DNA of 39,153 bases from an uncultured Muribaculaceae bacterium (GTDB lineage Bacteria; Bacteroidota; Bacteroidia; Bacteroidales; Muribaculaceae): contig CAJTKG010000026.1 of the NCBI GenBank assembly GCA_910576935.1, forward strand, positions 1 to 39,153. The letters run 5' to 3'. The position numbers and the translations under genes were made by a program. The notes under the pieces were generated by a model. It did not search any database, was not told the origin of the DNA, and was given only the letters and a program-made list of their open reading frames with translations. This document shows positions 7,144 through 15,421 of the stretch, one piece after another; within the stretch, counting starts at the first letter, position 1, and each line of letters begins with the position of its first letter.

Positions 7144-8183
7144 ATGTGGAATTCGGGGCGTCTATTTATGGATGCCGCCCGGTAGGCGCTCGGCGACCTG
7201 TCTTTGTGCTTTGAAAACACCCGTGAGAAGACTGACCCGCTACTGAACCCTGACTTCTGAGCCACCTCTTGTATTGTTAAATCAGTCTCTGTCAAGAGGC
7301 GACAGGCATGCTCTATTCTTAAACCGTTTACATATTCATAAAAGTTTGTTGATGCGTCGCGGTTGAAGAATTTGCTTACATAGGTGCGGTTCGAGCCTGC
7401 GGCTATAGCTATATCAGACAGTTTCAAATTGGGATTGAGGTAAATATGCTCTTCTGAAAAAAGCTTCTCGATTTTAGCCGCAAGAATATATTCGTCGGCG
7501 ATCTCGGCCGGTTGTTCGGGTTTACAATCAGCCAGCTCGCCCATAACCGACTGATGGCGATAGAGGAAGTATGAGATCACAATCCACAGACACAAATTGC
7601 AGAGCATATAGACACACTCCATGTCGAGATGAATCACAAGACAATCGAAAATCCACAGACCGAGAATGACATAAAAGGTATAGAGAATCACCTTCAGCCA
7701 ATTGAGATTGATGTTTTCGGTGTAGGAATATAGTTGTTTCAGATGCCTGTTGTAGCGTGGAATGTTTACGGCCGTCCATATGAGAACCCCGGTGCCGTAT
7801 ACGGCAGCAAATCCGACCTCGAGATAGAATATCCAACGATTTCCCAATATGATATAGAGTAGCGGCAATGCCACAAACGGCAATTCCTGAACGATGACAC
7901 TGCGCCGGCTTAGGAGACCGGGGCGCACAAGCTCGGTGAGGACGAAAGCATACATCGGCACGGCGACCATATCGATCGCAGTCGTGATATCCCACACCCG
8001 AGGGTTGGAATACATCCCCGTCTCAGCGACAATGAAATCCTTGACGTAACCCAAAGCAAGAGTTGCGGTAAGTATTGCAACCGTGCGATACAGCAATCCG
8101 CTGCGACGCCCGAAGAGCCACGTCATCATCCCGAAAAATATGGTTGAAAGACCGAATATGTAGCTTAAACCGAGATATTCCAT
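7128..8183 (-). CDS. AraC-family regulator with N-terminal membrane domain
   Basis: A 351-residue protein whose first about 210 residues form six or seven hydrophobic segments (for example 5-24, 36-53, 70-84, 100-113, 118-138, 162-182, 190-208). The C-terminus (about 232-336) is an AraC-type DNA-binding domain with two helix-turn-helix units: LSDIAIAAGSNRTYVSKFF (255-273) and IQEVAQKSGFSSGSVFSRVF (304-323). Membrane AraC regulators of this form are common in Bacteroidetes and are thought to sense a signal at the membrane; the ligand is unknown. The start is the ATG at 8181-8183, with a TATCTTTG box at 8217-8224 upstream. The downstream gene encodes an unknown membrane protein, and a 21-base-spaced repeat before that gene makes it a possible target. 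Confidence 0.85.
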   Translation of the reverse strand: MEYLGLSYIFGLSTIFFGMMTWLFGRRSGLLYRTVAILTATLALGYVKDFIVAETGMYSNPRVWDITTAIDMVAVPMYAFVLTELVRPGLLSRRSVIVQELPFVALPLLYIILGNRWIFYLEVGFAAVYGTGVLIWTAVNIPRYNRHLKQLYSYTENINLNWLKVILYTFYVILGLWIFDCLVIHLDMECVYMLCNLCLWIVISYFLYRHQSVMGELADCKPEQPAEIADEYILAAKIEKLFSEEHIYLNPNLKLSDIAIAAGSNRTYVSKFFNRDASTNFYEYVNGLRIEHACRLLTETDLTIQEVAQKSGFSSGSVFSRVFSKHKDRSPSAYRAASINRRPEFHIFYEW

Positions 8184-8216
8184 TTTCTTTGCAAGGGTCA
8201 GAGGCAGATTAGATTA

Positions 8217-8224
8217 CAAAGATA
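8217..8224 (-). promoter_or_regulatory. -7 box TATCTTTG of the membrane AraC gene
   Basis: The reverse complement of 8217-8224 is TATCTTTG, 33 bases upstream of the ATG. No clear -33 element is visible. Confidence 0.55.
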
Positions 8225-8283
8225 TACACAAATAATGTAAAAAAACATTAAGAATTTTATTTCTTCAATGTAAAATTTAATAT

Positions 8284-8291
8284 TATATTTG
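8284..8291 (+). promoter_or_regulatory. -7 box TATATTTG of the AT-rich island
   Basis: TATATTTG matches the Bacteroidetes consensus and lies 18 bases before the ATG of the first island gene, diverging from the AraC promoter. Confidence 0.6.
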
Positions 8292-8309
8292 TGCAGTAAA
8301 TCCAACATC

Positions 8310-8555
8310 ATGAAAAAACGGCTATTCACAATTATCTTGTTTATCCGGCAAGTATGGCAATGGTTTATTCTGCGCATATATAGACAAGGATCTCATATAA
8401 TGCGCTTTGGCTATCAAGCTCCTATAGTTCAGAATCTGACACAAAATTTAGTACATAAGATTATAAACAATAACTATTATCTTAATTACGATATTCACCA
8501 TAATAGATTCTCTTATTTTGGTGCATATAATCCTTATACTCCATGGACATATTGA
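8310..8555 (+). CDS. Small AT-rich protein of unknown function
   Basis: An 81-residue frame from the ATG at 8310, starting MKKRLFTIILFIRQVWQWFI and ending in Asn/Tyr-rich sequence (INNNYYLNYDIHHNRFSYFG). The N-terminus is basic and hydrophobic and could be a weak membrane anchor; no domain is recognised. The frame overlaps the next gene by 13 bases, which suggests translational coupling and supports it being real. Earlier codons up to 8289 would need a TTG start inside the promoter box. G+C is low (a 60-base sample at 8401 gives 37%). Confidence 0.5.
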   Translation: MKKRLFTIILFIRQVWQWFILRIYRQGSHIMRFGYQAPIVQNLTQNLVHKIINNNYYLNYDIHHNRFSYFGAYNPYTPWTY

Positions 8556-9226
8556 GAAAAATGATATTTTTTGCATTAGGTGGTATTGTGACTTTAGTGT
8601 TGCTTAATAGCTACCTGCTTTATACATCGTTGGTATGTGAATCTGCACCGCCGTCAAAGCGCATTCTTCGACCGTATTATTATGTCGAAGATGTCAGACA
8701 GTTTTACGATGAAGCGCCTATAAAATGGCATAAGGGATATAATCCCGATTCGTCCGGACGTCTCGACATCAGAGGATTTTATACGCGATCGCAACTCGAT
8801 ATCTATCCCGATACCGATATAATATTTTATCCTGACGGCTATCTGAGATTTTTCGACTGGTGGGGGCTATATGAAGTAAAAGGCGATAAAGTCATAGCTG
8901 ATGTATTTTTTAACAAAGATCCCGGGGTAATGTACAAGGGTATTGATATAAGTCCGTGGTTTTCATACATAGGAATCGTTGAGTTTGAAATAGAGGATTC
9001 GTCTCATATAAATTGTATCAGCATAAAAAACCCTCACGTGATAAAAGAGGTTGAGGAATTAAACCGACGAAATTATAATTGGAAATCCTGGAATAGTATA
9101 CGTATGCCCGATACTATCGCAGACTTAACTAAAGAGTGTTCGAATCATTACCGTCTTGTCAGGACAGATAGTATTAAATATTGTGTAAATCGGTTGCTCT
9201 ATACACCGGCGATGGTTAGAAAGTAA
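8543..9226 (+). CDS. Unknown membrane-anchored protein, paralog of the next gene
   Basis: A 227-residue protein with one hydrophobic segment at about 5-28, so it is probably exported and anchored. It then carries KGYNPDSSGRLDIRGFY, YPDTDIIFYPDGYLRFF and LYEVKGDKVIADVFF. The next gene repeats the same order of motifs (YNPDSMGRIRTDGYY, NPDTCLILGKDGTIIL, IYLVDNDILNAYIML), so the two are diverged tandem copies. The pattern of a short strand, an Asp-Gly turn and another strand suggests a small beta domain. I know no function. Base composition is AT-rich compared with flanking core genes, which suggests a recent arrival. It starts at ATG 8543 inside the end of the preceding frame. Confidence 0.65.
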   Translation: MDILRKMIFFALGGIVTLVLLNSYLLYTSLVCESAPPSKRILRPYYYVEDVRQFYDEAPIKWHKGYNPDSSGRLDIRGFYTRSQLDIYPDTDIIFYPDGYLRFFDWWGLYEVKGDKVIADVFFNKDPGVMYKGIDISPWFSYIGIVEFEIEDSSHINCISIKNPHVIKEVEELNRRNYNWKSWNSIRMPDTIADLTKECSNHYRLVRTDSIKYCVNRLLYTPAMVRK

Positions 9227-9250
9227 TAATCTATAAAGAGCATTTTGGCT

Positions 9251-9817
9251 ATGAAGCATATATTATATATAATTGTTATAGCATTAGCAATTACTGTTTT
9301 GCAAGGTTGTTGCGCCAGTCGTTTTCTTGGAAACTTTACGCGTTATAAATTTGACGAGGTTTATAATCCCGATTCTATGGGGCGTATTCGTACAGACGGT
9401 TACTATAGCAATTCGTTAGATACCGCAAATCCGGACACCTGCCTGATACTTGGCAAAGATGGCACAATTATATTAAAATATAAATATATAGACAGGTATG
9501 ACTACGGAATATATTTAGTGGATAATGATATTTTAAATGCATATATAATGCTTCCCGGAAATATATTCTATCATTGGAATCCTGAGATTTATCAGTTTGA
9601 GATATTCGATAATGGAAATATACTGAGATGGGAGAAGCTATTTGGGGTTAAATTTACAGGCCAATGCGATAACGTCTATTACTTTGTGCCGTGCTCGATC
9701 GATGTGCCGGTCAACCCGCTCAAATATGAGAAATGGATCTGGGCAGACAAAAAGCAGTGGAAGCAGTGGGTCAAAGACCATCCGCGCCCCGACGGCGGTG
9801 ATGACGACGATTTTTAA
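9251..9817 (+). CDS. Lipoprotein of unknown function, paralog of the preceding gene
   Basis: A 188-residue protein from the ATG at 9251 (the frame to 9245 starts with TTG). The signal sequence ends in the lipobox LQGC with Cys20, so it should be lipid-modified. The body repeats the YNPDS-GR-GYY / NPDT / DG / YxVDND motif series of the upstream gene. The C-terminus is rich in Lys and Trp and ends in an acidic DGGDDDDF tail. AT content is extreme in parts (a 60-base sample at 9481 gives 25% G+C). It follows the preceding gene by 24 bases, probably on the same transcript. Surface exposure is possible but is only inference. Confidence 0.7.
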   Translation: MKHILYIIVIALAITVLQGCCASRFLGNFTRYKFDEVYNPDSMGRIRTDGYYSNSLDTANPDTCLILGKDGTIILKYKYIDRYDYGIYLVDNDILNAYIMLPGNIFYHWNPEIYQFEIFDNGNILRWEKLFGVKFTGQCDNVYYFVPCSIDVPVNPLKYEKWIWADKKQWKQWVKDHPRPDGGDDDDF

Positions 9818-9875
9818 GTGTTGAACAAAAAATCACTTCATAGTTGTAACCGCCCGGGGAGACAACCTTTATTGC

Positions 9876-9894
9876 TATATTTGCGTAAACGCAA
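9876..9894 (+). promoter_or_regulatory. -7 box TATATTTG overlapping an inverted repeat
   Basis: TATATTTG lies at 9876-9883. It overlaps TTGCGT at 9881-9886 and ACGCAA at 9889-9894, a 6-bp inverted repeat with a 2-base centre. The arrangement would suit a repressor site. The next start codon is 69 bases downstream. Confidence 0.45.
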
Positions 9895-9962
9895 TATACT
9901 TCCGAATGGCAAAGTTCAAATATTTGGCTTTGTTCTCAATTTATTCGTATATTCGCTGACTG

Positions 9963-10355
9963 ATGTTTAATGTTATGAGTAGACGTATTAGTGACGATCT
10001 GATGTCGTGTAGTTATGTTCTGAATTCTGACGACGATCAACCCCTTGTGATGGATCTGACAGCGGGTTTTGATTCGCGCGGCCGGCTGGTTGTCGCGGCT
10101 GATCTGTATGATTATGAGAATGATGTTTGCCGTAGTTCGACGGCGGCGGTCGTCAACCGCGAAGATGCCGAGAGTTTGGCCCTGCGCTACGGTGTCACAT
10201 ATGACCGGCTGCCGGAAATAATTGCCGGTGGTATGGATGAGTGGCGCGAAGAGGTCAATCCCGGCTTCGACTACGTAATGGACTGTTTTAAGGAAATTAC
10301 CGAGCGCCTGCTTGACGAAGGTTGTCGTTTTCAGATAATAAACGGCGGCATTTAA
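9963..10355 (+). CDS. Conserved-looking small protein of unknown function
   Basis: A 130-residue soluble, acidic protein with no signal or membrane segment. The sequence has ordinary codon use and a compact mix of predicted strand and helix: SYVLNSDDDQPLVMDLTAG, LVVAADLYDYEND, NREDAESLALRYGVTYDRLPEII and an acidic helical end FDYVMDCFKEITERLLDEG. I recognise no family. The start could be the ATG at 9963 or the one at 9975 (MSRR); the choice cannot be settled from the sequence. It stands alone, between an AT-rich lipoprotein gene and a strong promoter for the next gene. Confidence 0.6.
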   Translation: MFNVMSRRISDDLMSCSYVLNSDDDQPLVMDLTAGFDSRGRLVVAADLYDYENDVCRSSTAAVVNREDAESLALRYGVTYDRLPEIIAGGMDEWREEVNPGFDYVMDCFKEITERLLDEGCRFQIINGGI

Positions 10356-10403
10356 AATGCGGTCACGTTCGGAATCTGATCTTCTCTTTTTCGGCGCTGA
10401 TGA

Positions 10404-10433
10404 TTTGTAAGTGAGCAAAATTTATTATTTTTG
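10404..10433 (+). promoter_or_regulatory. Complete promoter TTTG-N18-TATTTTTG
   Basis: TTTG at 10404-10407 and TATTTTTG at 10426-10433 are separated by 18 bases, close to the Bacteroidetes consensus. The lipoprotein gene starts 50 bases downstream. Confidence 0.75.
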
Positions 10434-10482
10434 CGTTATTGAATCAAAGCAACAAAGTAATTAACCTATAAAGCATATTATT

Positions 10483-11292
10483 ATGAAAATATCAAGCTTC
10501 ATTGCTTCGGCTTCGGCCGCTGTTGCCATAACGGTGGCTATGGTTTCATGTGGCTCTGACAAAAATGCGCAAGCACTTGCGGCTCAGGCTGAACGTCTGT
10601 CGGGCGTTCTTTCTGAGGCTGCGGCCGCCAATCCGGGATTCCTCAAATCGGCATCAGCGTCTTACGACGAGACAGCCTTCACTGTCGACGTCTCCCTCGC
10701 CGACACGCTTATCGATATCAAGCAGGTGACGCCGGCGCTGTTTCAGTATTTTACGGCGATCGAGGTCAAGGCCAACGCCGACAAGAATCTTGAAGAGACT
10801 GTCAACGCCCTCAGCGCCAAAGATCAGCCGATGATTGTCAAAGTCACCGACTATAGCGGTGCGACAACTGATTACGAATTGTCGGCTTCGACGCTCAGAC
10901 GCTTGTATAAGACTCCTTTGACTCAGCTCGATTTTACGAATGTCAAGAATAATGTGCTCGAGATCATGAAATCTGAGGCCGACGAGTTTATGATCGCCGG
11001 CTCGACAGCCGTCTCTTTCAGCTTCGCCGGCGGCTATGGCGACTACACCGTCAGCTTCCCGACAAAGAAAGATTTCATCACCAAGGACAATGCCTCGGCT
11101 CTGACACTCTCAAACCTCAAGGCTCGCGGCATCAAGGTGCTTGCCGCCCGCTATGACAGCCTCGGCGACTATCGCGACGCCTTTATGGAGATGTATAAAT
11201 CGCTCGGCATCGACGGTTTCCATCTTATTTATGTGACCGAGAAAGGCGACGACACGATGAAGATCACCATCCTTTGGCGCGACATAATCTAA
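10483..11292 (+). CDS. Lipoprotein of unknown function
   Basis: A 269-residue protein with an N-terminal signal ending in MVSC at Cys23, so probably a lipoprotein. The mature part has two similar stretches, ASYDETAFTVDVSLAD and AGGYGDYTVSFPTKKDF, each followed by a helical segment. This suggests two copies of an alpha-beta unit. The C-terminus ends in strands (FHLIYVTEKGDDTMKITILW). No named domain is recognised; DUF4854-like small lipoproteins have a related look, but I am not sure of that match. It has a strong promoter of its own. pepT follows after 25 bases, so the two may be cotranscribed. Confidence 0.7.
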   Translation: MKISSFIASASAAVAITVAMVSCGSDKNAQALAAQAERLSGVLSEAAAANPGFLKSASASYDETAFTVDVSLADTLIDIKQVTPALFQYFTAIEVKANADKNLEETVNALSAKDQPMIVKVTDYSGATTDYELSASTLRRLYKTPLTQLDFTNVKNNVLEIMKSEADEFMIAGSTAVSFSFAGGYGDYTVSFPTKKDFITKDNASALTLSNLKARGIKVLAARYDSLGDYRDAFMEMYKSLGIDGFHLIYVTEKGDDTMKITILWRDII

Positions 11293-11317
11293 ACAGACTC
11301 TAATATCCTGAATAACT

Positions 11318-12550
11318 ATGAATGTAGTAGATAGATTTTTACAATATGTAAAGTTTGACACACAGAGTGACGAACTGACCAATATGACGCCGTCGACTCC
11401 GGGCCAGATGATTTTTGCCCAATATCTTGAGAAAGAGCTCTGCTCTATGGGTCTCGAAGACATCACGCTCGACGAAAACGGTTATCTGATGGCAACGCTG
11501 CCGTCAAACATCGCCGATCGCGACGTGCCCACTGTCGGTTTTATAGCCCATCTCGATACATCGCCCGACATGTCGGGACGCCATGTCTCGCCCCGCATAG
11601 TCGAGAATTATGACGGCGAGGATATTATTCTCAACGACACGCTTAATATCGTGCTGTCGCCCGTCGAATTCCCCGAGCTGCTACACTATCGTAATCAGTC
11701 GCTCATCGTCACCGACGGCACCACGTTGCTCGGCGCCGACGACAAGGCCGGTATCGCCGAGATTATCACGGCCGTCGATTATCTTCAGCATCATCCCGAG
11801 ATCAAGCACGGCAAGATACGCATCGCTTTCAATCCCGACGAGGAGATCGGTCAGGGAGCCCATAAGTTCGATGTCAAGCGCTTCGGTGCCGACTGGGGCT
11901 ACACCATGGACGGCGGTGAGATCGGCGAACTCGAATACGAAAACTTCAACGCCGCTGTCGCCAAGGTCACATTCAAAGGCCGCAACGTCCACCCCGGTTA
12001 TGCCAAGCACAAGATGATAAACTCGATGCGCATCGCCAACCAGTTTGTCATCATGCTGCCACGCTGGGAGACACCCGAACACACCGAAGACTACGAAGGC
12101 TTCTATCACCTCGTAGGCATGGACGGCTCGGTCGAGCAGACGACGCTGACCTATATCATCCGCGACCACGACCGTGACCGCTTCGAGCGCCGCAAGAAAG
12201 AGCTCGAGCACCTCGCCCGCAAGATAAATCACGAATTTCCCGGCTGTTGCTCTATCGACATCAAGGATCAGTATTACAACATGCGCGAGAAGATAGAGCC
12301 ACTGATGTATATAATCGACATCGCCGAGGAGGCCATGCGCCGTGCCGACGTCACGCCCAAAGTCGTGCCCATCCGCGGCGGTACAGACGGCGCGCAGCTC
12401 TCATTCAAAGGCCTTCCTTGCCCCAACATCTTTGCCGGCGGCCTCAATTTCCACGGCCGTTATGAGTTTGTGCCCGTCCGTTCGATGGAGAAGGCTACCG
12501 AGGTCATAGTCGAGATTGCCCGCATCGTCGGCGAACGCGACAACGCGTGA
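11318..12550 (+). CDS. pepT: Peptidase T (tripeptide aminopeptidase)
   Basis: A 410-residue cytoplasmic zinc aminopeptidase of the M20 family that removes the N-terminal residue from tripeptides. Metal ligands and catalytic residues are in place: His78 and Asp80 in IAHLDTSPD, Asp141 in GADDKAG, Glu175-Glu176 in NPDEEIGQG, Asp198 in YTMDGGEIGE, and the late His in GGLNFHGRYEF. The dimerisation (lid) domain lies between, at about 210-320. The length is normal. The start is ATG 11318. Its TGA stop overlaps the GTG start of miaA, so translation of the two is coupled. Confidence 0.96.
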   Translation: MNVVDRFLQYVKFDTQSDELTNMTPSTPGQMIFAQYLEKELCSMGLEDITLDENGYLMATLPSNIADRDVPTVGFIAHLDTSPDMSGRHVSPRIVENYDGEDIILNDTLNIVLSPVEFPELLHYRNQSLIVTDGTTLLGADDKAGIAEIITAVDYLQHHPEIKHGKIRIAFNPDEEIGQGAHKFDVKRFGADWGYTMDGGEIGELEYENFNAAVAKVTFKGRNVHPGYAKHKMINSMRIANQFVIMLPRWETPEHTEDYEGFYHLVGMDGSVEQTTLTYIIRDHDRDRFERRKKELEHLARKINHEFPGCCSIDIKDQYYNMREKIEPLMYIIDIAEEAMRRADVTPKVVPIRGGTDGAQLSFKGLPCPNIFAGGLNFHGRYEFVPVRSMEKATEVIVEIARIVGERDNA

Positions 12551-13452
12551 GCGGCAATAGACTCATCGTCGTCACCGGGCCCACAGCCTCAGGCAAGACC
12601 CGGCTGGCGATAGACATAGCCGAGCGGCTGCGATGTGAGATCATCTCGGCCGACTCGCGCCAGATGTACCGCGACATCTCGATAGGCACGGCCAAGCCGT
12701 CGCCCGACGAACTTGCGCGGGTGCGTCATCATTTCATCGACATCCTGCCGCTCGACGGCTATTATAGCGCCGCCTGTTTCGAGGCCGACGCAGGCCGTTT
12801 GTTGCCCTCGTTGTTTGCCCGGGCGGGTGCGGCTGTCGTCTGTGGCGGTTCGATGATGTATGTCGACGCACTTGTGCGTGGCATCGATGAGATGCCTGCG
12901 GTCAGCGATCTCACCCGCCGTCGCGTCGACGAGATGGAGGCGCAACATGGTGTCGAAGGCCTATTGGCTTACCTTGAGATCATAGACCCCGACTACCATT
13001 CAATAGTCGATCGCAGCAATATCAAGCGCGTGAAGCATGCCATAGAGATCTCGACAGAAGCCGGCGTGCCATACTCGGCTCTGCGCACGGGGCAAGCCAA
13101 AGCAAGACCTTACAGAATCATAAAATTTATGATTGATCATCCTCGCGAAGAGCTCTTTGAGCGCATCAACCGTCGTGTCGACGCCATGATGGACGCCGGA
13201 CTTGAAGACGAAGCGCGCCGCGTCGAGCCATTGCGCCATCTCAATTCACTTAACACTGTGGGATACAAAGAAATGTTCGCCTGGTTTGACGGTGTAATGG
13301 ACTATCGCACGGCTGTAGAGCGTATTAAGAAAAATACGCGCGTCTATGCAAAAAAACAGCTCACGTGGCTCAAACGTGATACTGACGTGATACGCCTTAA
13401 CCCCGCCACAGCTCTTGACGACGCCATGGCGATATTGCGGGAGGCTGATTAG
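12547..13452 (+). CDS. miaA: tRNA dimethylallyltransferase
   Basis: MiaA transfers a dimethylallyl group to A37 of tRNAs that read codons starting with U. The 301-residue protein has the P-loop GPTASGKT (11-18), the DSRQMYRDISIGTAKPS motif that binds substrate, and the conserved NTVGYKEMFAW and KKNTRVYAKKQLTWLKRD motifs near the C-terminus. The start is a GTG at 12547 that overlaps the pepT stop (GTGA). An ATG in a better position is absent, and the GTG gives the P-loop its normal distance from the N-terminus. The gene converges on the O-methyltransferase gene with only 5 bases between stops. Confidence 0.96.
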   Translation: MSGNRLIVVTGPTASGKTRLAIDIAERLRCEIISADSRQMYRDISIGTAKPSPDELARVRHHFIDILPLDGYYSAACFEADAGRLLPSLFARAGAAVVCGGSMMYVDALVRGIDEMPAVSDLTRRRVDEMEAQHGVEGLLAYLEIIDPDYHSIVDRSNIKRVKHAIEISTEAGVPYSALRTGQAKARPYRIIKFMIDHPREELFERINRRVDAMMDAGLEDEARRVEPLRHLNSLNTVGYKEMFAWFDGVMDYRTAVERIKKNTRVYAKKQLTWLKRDTDVIRLNPATALDDAMAILREAD

Positions 13453-13457
13453 CCCCT

Positions 13458-14084
13458 TCAGAGTTTTCGTATTATAGTCATGCCGTCGCGCAGCGGCAGG
13501 ATTACCTTCTCTACTCGCGTGTCGGCGGCCACGAGGTCGTTGAAGTCACAGACGCCGGCGCTTTGGGCGTCGTGGTTGGCCGCGCGGTCGATGACTTTGC
13601 CCGACCACAAGGTGTTGTCGGCGAAGATATAGCCGCCTTTGTTTAAAAGAGGCAGCAACATTTCGTAGTAGTCGGTATAGTGGCGTTTGTTGGCGTCAAT
13701 GAAAACGAGATCCCAGCCGGCGCCGAGGGTGGGGATGACGTCGAGAGCGTCGCCGACATGGATGTGCATCCTGTCGCCCCACGGTGTCGAATCGAAAAGC
13801 TCGCGGATGTCGTCGATGAGCTCGTCATCGATCTCGATGGTGTGAAACTCGGCTTCGTCGGGCATTCCCTCGGCGAAGCACAGTGCCGAGTAGCCGGTGA
13901 AAGTGCCCAGTTCAAGGATGCGATGCGGTTTTATCATCTCGGTGAGCATCTTGAGGATACGCCCCTGAAGATGTCCCGAGCACATGCGCGGATAAAGACG
14001 CGTCAGATTGGTCCGGCGATACAGCTGATACAGCCGGTCGGGTTCGGGTGAGATATGGGCTTCGATATAATCTTCAATATCCAT
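13458..14084 (-). CDS. SAM-dependent O-methyltransferase (methyltransferase family 3)
   Basis: A 208-residue cytoplasmic methyltransferase related to caffeoyl-CoA/catechol O-methyltransferases. Motif I is ILELGTFTGYSAL (56-68), followed by the acidic loop IEIDDELI. The conserved FIDANKRHYTDYYE and GGYIFADNTLWSGKV motifs carry metal-binding Asp/Asn residues. The natural substrate is not known. I prefer the ATG at 14084 (MDIEDYIEAH). An ATG at 14108 gives eight more residues that do not look conserved and a larger overlap with the upstream gene. It is the last gene of a three-gene operon with a small membrane protein and an epimerase. Confidence 0.88.
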   Translation of the reverse strand: MDIEDYIEAHISPEPDRLYQLYRRTNLTRLYPRMCSGHLQGRILKMLTEMIKPHRILELGTFTGYSALCFAEGMPDEAEFHTIEIDDELIDDIRELFDSTPWGDRMHIHVGDALDVIPTLGAGWDLVFIDANKRHYTDYYEMLLPLLNKGGYIFADNTLWSGKVIDRAANHDAQSAGVCDFNDLVAADTRVEKVILPLRDGMTIIRKL

Positions 14085-14358
14085 AATGCAATATCCACAT
14101 AGCCGCATGGCTGAGTATCATGAGCGTCAATAGTATCCATGTCACTTCGGGGCGTTCGCGATAACAGATCACGGCGCAGATACCCGAGGCTGCGACATAG
14201 ACCGGATAAAGCCACAGCAACGCTTTTGTCTCCCCGTTGCCGATATGACTGTTCAGCAGAGCGGGGAAAGCGAGAACGGGCAACATCGCTATGACTGTCA
14301 CGATGATGAGCCATAGAGGCGTTTTCTTATACCTATAATTGTTGCTGTCTTCGCTCAT
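14074..14358 (-). CDS. Small three-helix membrane protein
   Basis: A 94-residue protein with hydrophobic segments at about 15-33, 46-65 and 72-90 and a hydrophilic N-terminus (MSEDSNNYRYKKTP). No family is recognised. It starts at ATG 14358 within the stop of the epimerase gene (ATGA overlap) and overlaps the methyltransferase start by 11 bases, so it belongs to the operon. Confidence 0.65.
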   Translation of the reverse strand: MSEDSNNYRYKKTPLWLIIVTVIAMLPVLAFPALLNSHIGNGETKALLWLYPVYVAASGICAVICYRERPEVTWILLTLMILSHAAMWILHYGY

Positions 14359-15389
14359 TTCGCTTTCTTTTTGTTCTTGGCGGCCTCTTTTTCGGTCAAA
14401 TACGCCTTGACGGTCTCGTCGACGCCGCGTTCAAGCGGATAGGCGCACTTGAAACCGAAATCCTTGACGGCGTCAGAGACATCGCAGTTCCAGTTGCGTT
14501 GCTTCATTATCTTGAATTTGTCGCGGTTTAGGGTCGACGGCTTCATCTTCAGTACGCCCCATTTCTCGGCTACGACCGAGGCGGTGTAGACGGCCCACAT
14601 CGGCAGCTTGACCGGCACGACAAACTTGCCTCCGAGCGCTTTCGCGACGATTTTGCGAAACTCGTTCTGTGTGTAGGCGCGTGGTTCGCTGATGATATAT
14701 TTTTTGTTGACCACACCGGCGTCGAAAGCGTCGAACATCGCGTTGACGAGATCCTTGACATAGATGAATGTCAGCAGTTGGCGGCGGTAGCCGACGCCGA
14801 AATCCCAGTGTGAGTCAATCGATTTTATCATCATCAGATAGTCTTGTTCGTGAGGTCCGTAGACTCCGGTAGGCCTGAAGATGATCCACGGAAAACCGAT
14901 CTTGGTCTCGAGATAGGTCTCGGTCTTGATCTTCGACAGGCCGTAGCGCGTATTTGGGTTCGGTATAGTCTTTGAGGTTATGGGCTCGTATGTCTTTTCG
15001 TCGGCCGGACCGAGAGCGCTGAGAGAGCTCATATAGAGGAATCTGTGTGGCGTCATATCGTTGGCTGTCAGCATATCTACGAACGTGCGCGGATACATGA
15101 AGTTGATGCGGTTGAAGTCGGCGAAGTTGGCGCATTTCGTGGCGCCGAGATTCCAGATGATGTAATCCCATCGATCTTGCGCCGGGGCGGCCTCTTTAAG
15201 AGCCTCGAGCATTTGGGTGGGGGCGTCATAGTCGAGCACGACGAAATTGAGGCGCGGGTCGTCGAGCCAACGGCGTGAGGTCGACCCACGCACGCCTACC
15301 CATGTGCGGTAGCCGCGGTCGAGGGCCGCCTTGGCTATGAAGCCGCCGATAAATCCGCCGGCGCCGATTATCAATATAGTTTTTTCCAT
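14355..15389 (-). CDS. NAD(P)-dependent epimerase/dehydratase (extended SDR family)
   Basis: A 344-residue Rossmann-fold enzyme. The nucleotide-binding motif IIGAGGFIGGFIAK lies at 8-20, and the active-site YGLSK (YxxxK) follows the usual Ser in YMSSLSALG. The typical FRPTGVYGPHEQD motif comes after. Substrate is likely a nucleotide sugar or another hydroxy compound; it cannot be named. I chose the ATG at 15389. An ORF reaching back to 15494 would include promoter sequence and part of a tandem repeat, and its extra residues are not part of the fold. A TATCTTTG box lies 28 bases upstream. The gene overlaps the next membrane-protein gene by four bases. Confidence 0.87.
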   Translation of the reverse strand: MEKTILIIGAGGFIGGFIAKAALDRGYRTWVGVRGSTSRRWLDDPRLNFVVLDYDAPTQMLEALKEAAPAQDRWDYIIWNLGATKCANFADFNRINFMYPRTFVDMLTANDMTPHRFLYMSSLSALGPADEKTYEPITSKTIPNPNTRYGLSKIKTETYLETKIGFPWIIFRPTGVYGPHEQDYLMMIKSIDSHWDFGVGYRRQLLTFIYVKDLVNAMFDAFDAGVVNKKYIISEPRAYTQNEFRKIVAKALGGKFVVPVKLPMWAVYTASVVAEKWGVLKMKPSTLNRDKFKIMKQRNWNCDVSDAVKDFGFKCAYPLERGVDETVKAYLTEKEAAKNKKKAK

Positions 15390-15421
15390 ACCGGGTTGTT
15401 TTTTCGCGATTGCATGCAAAG

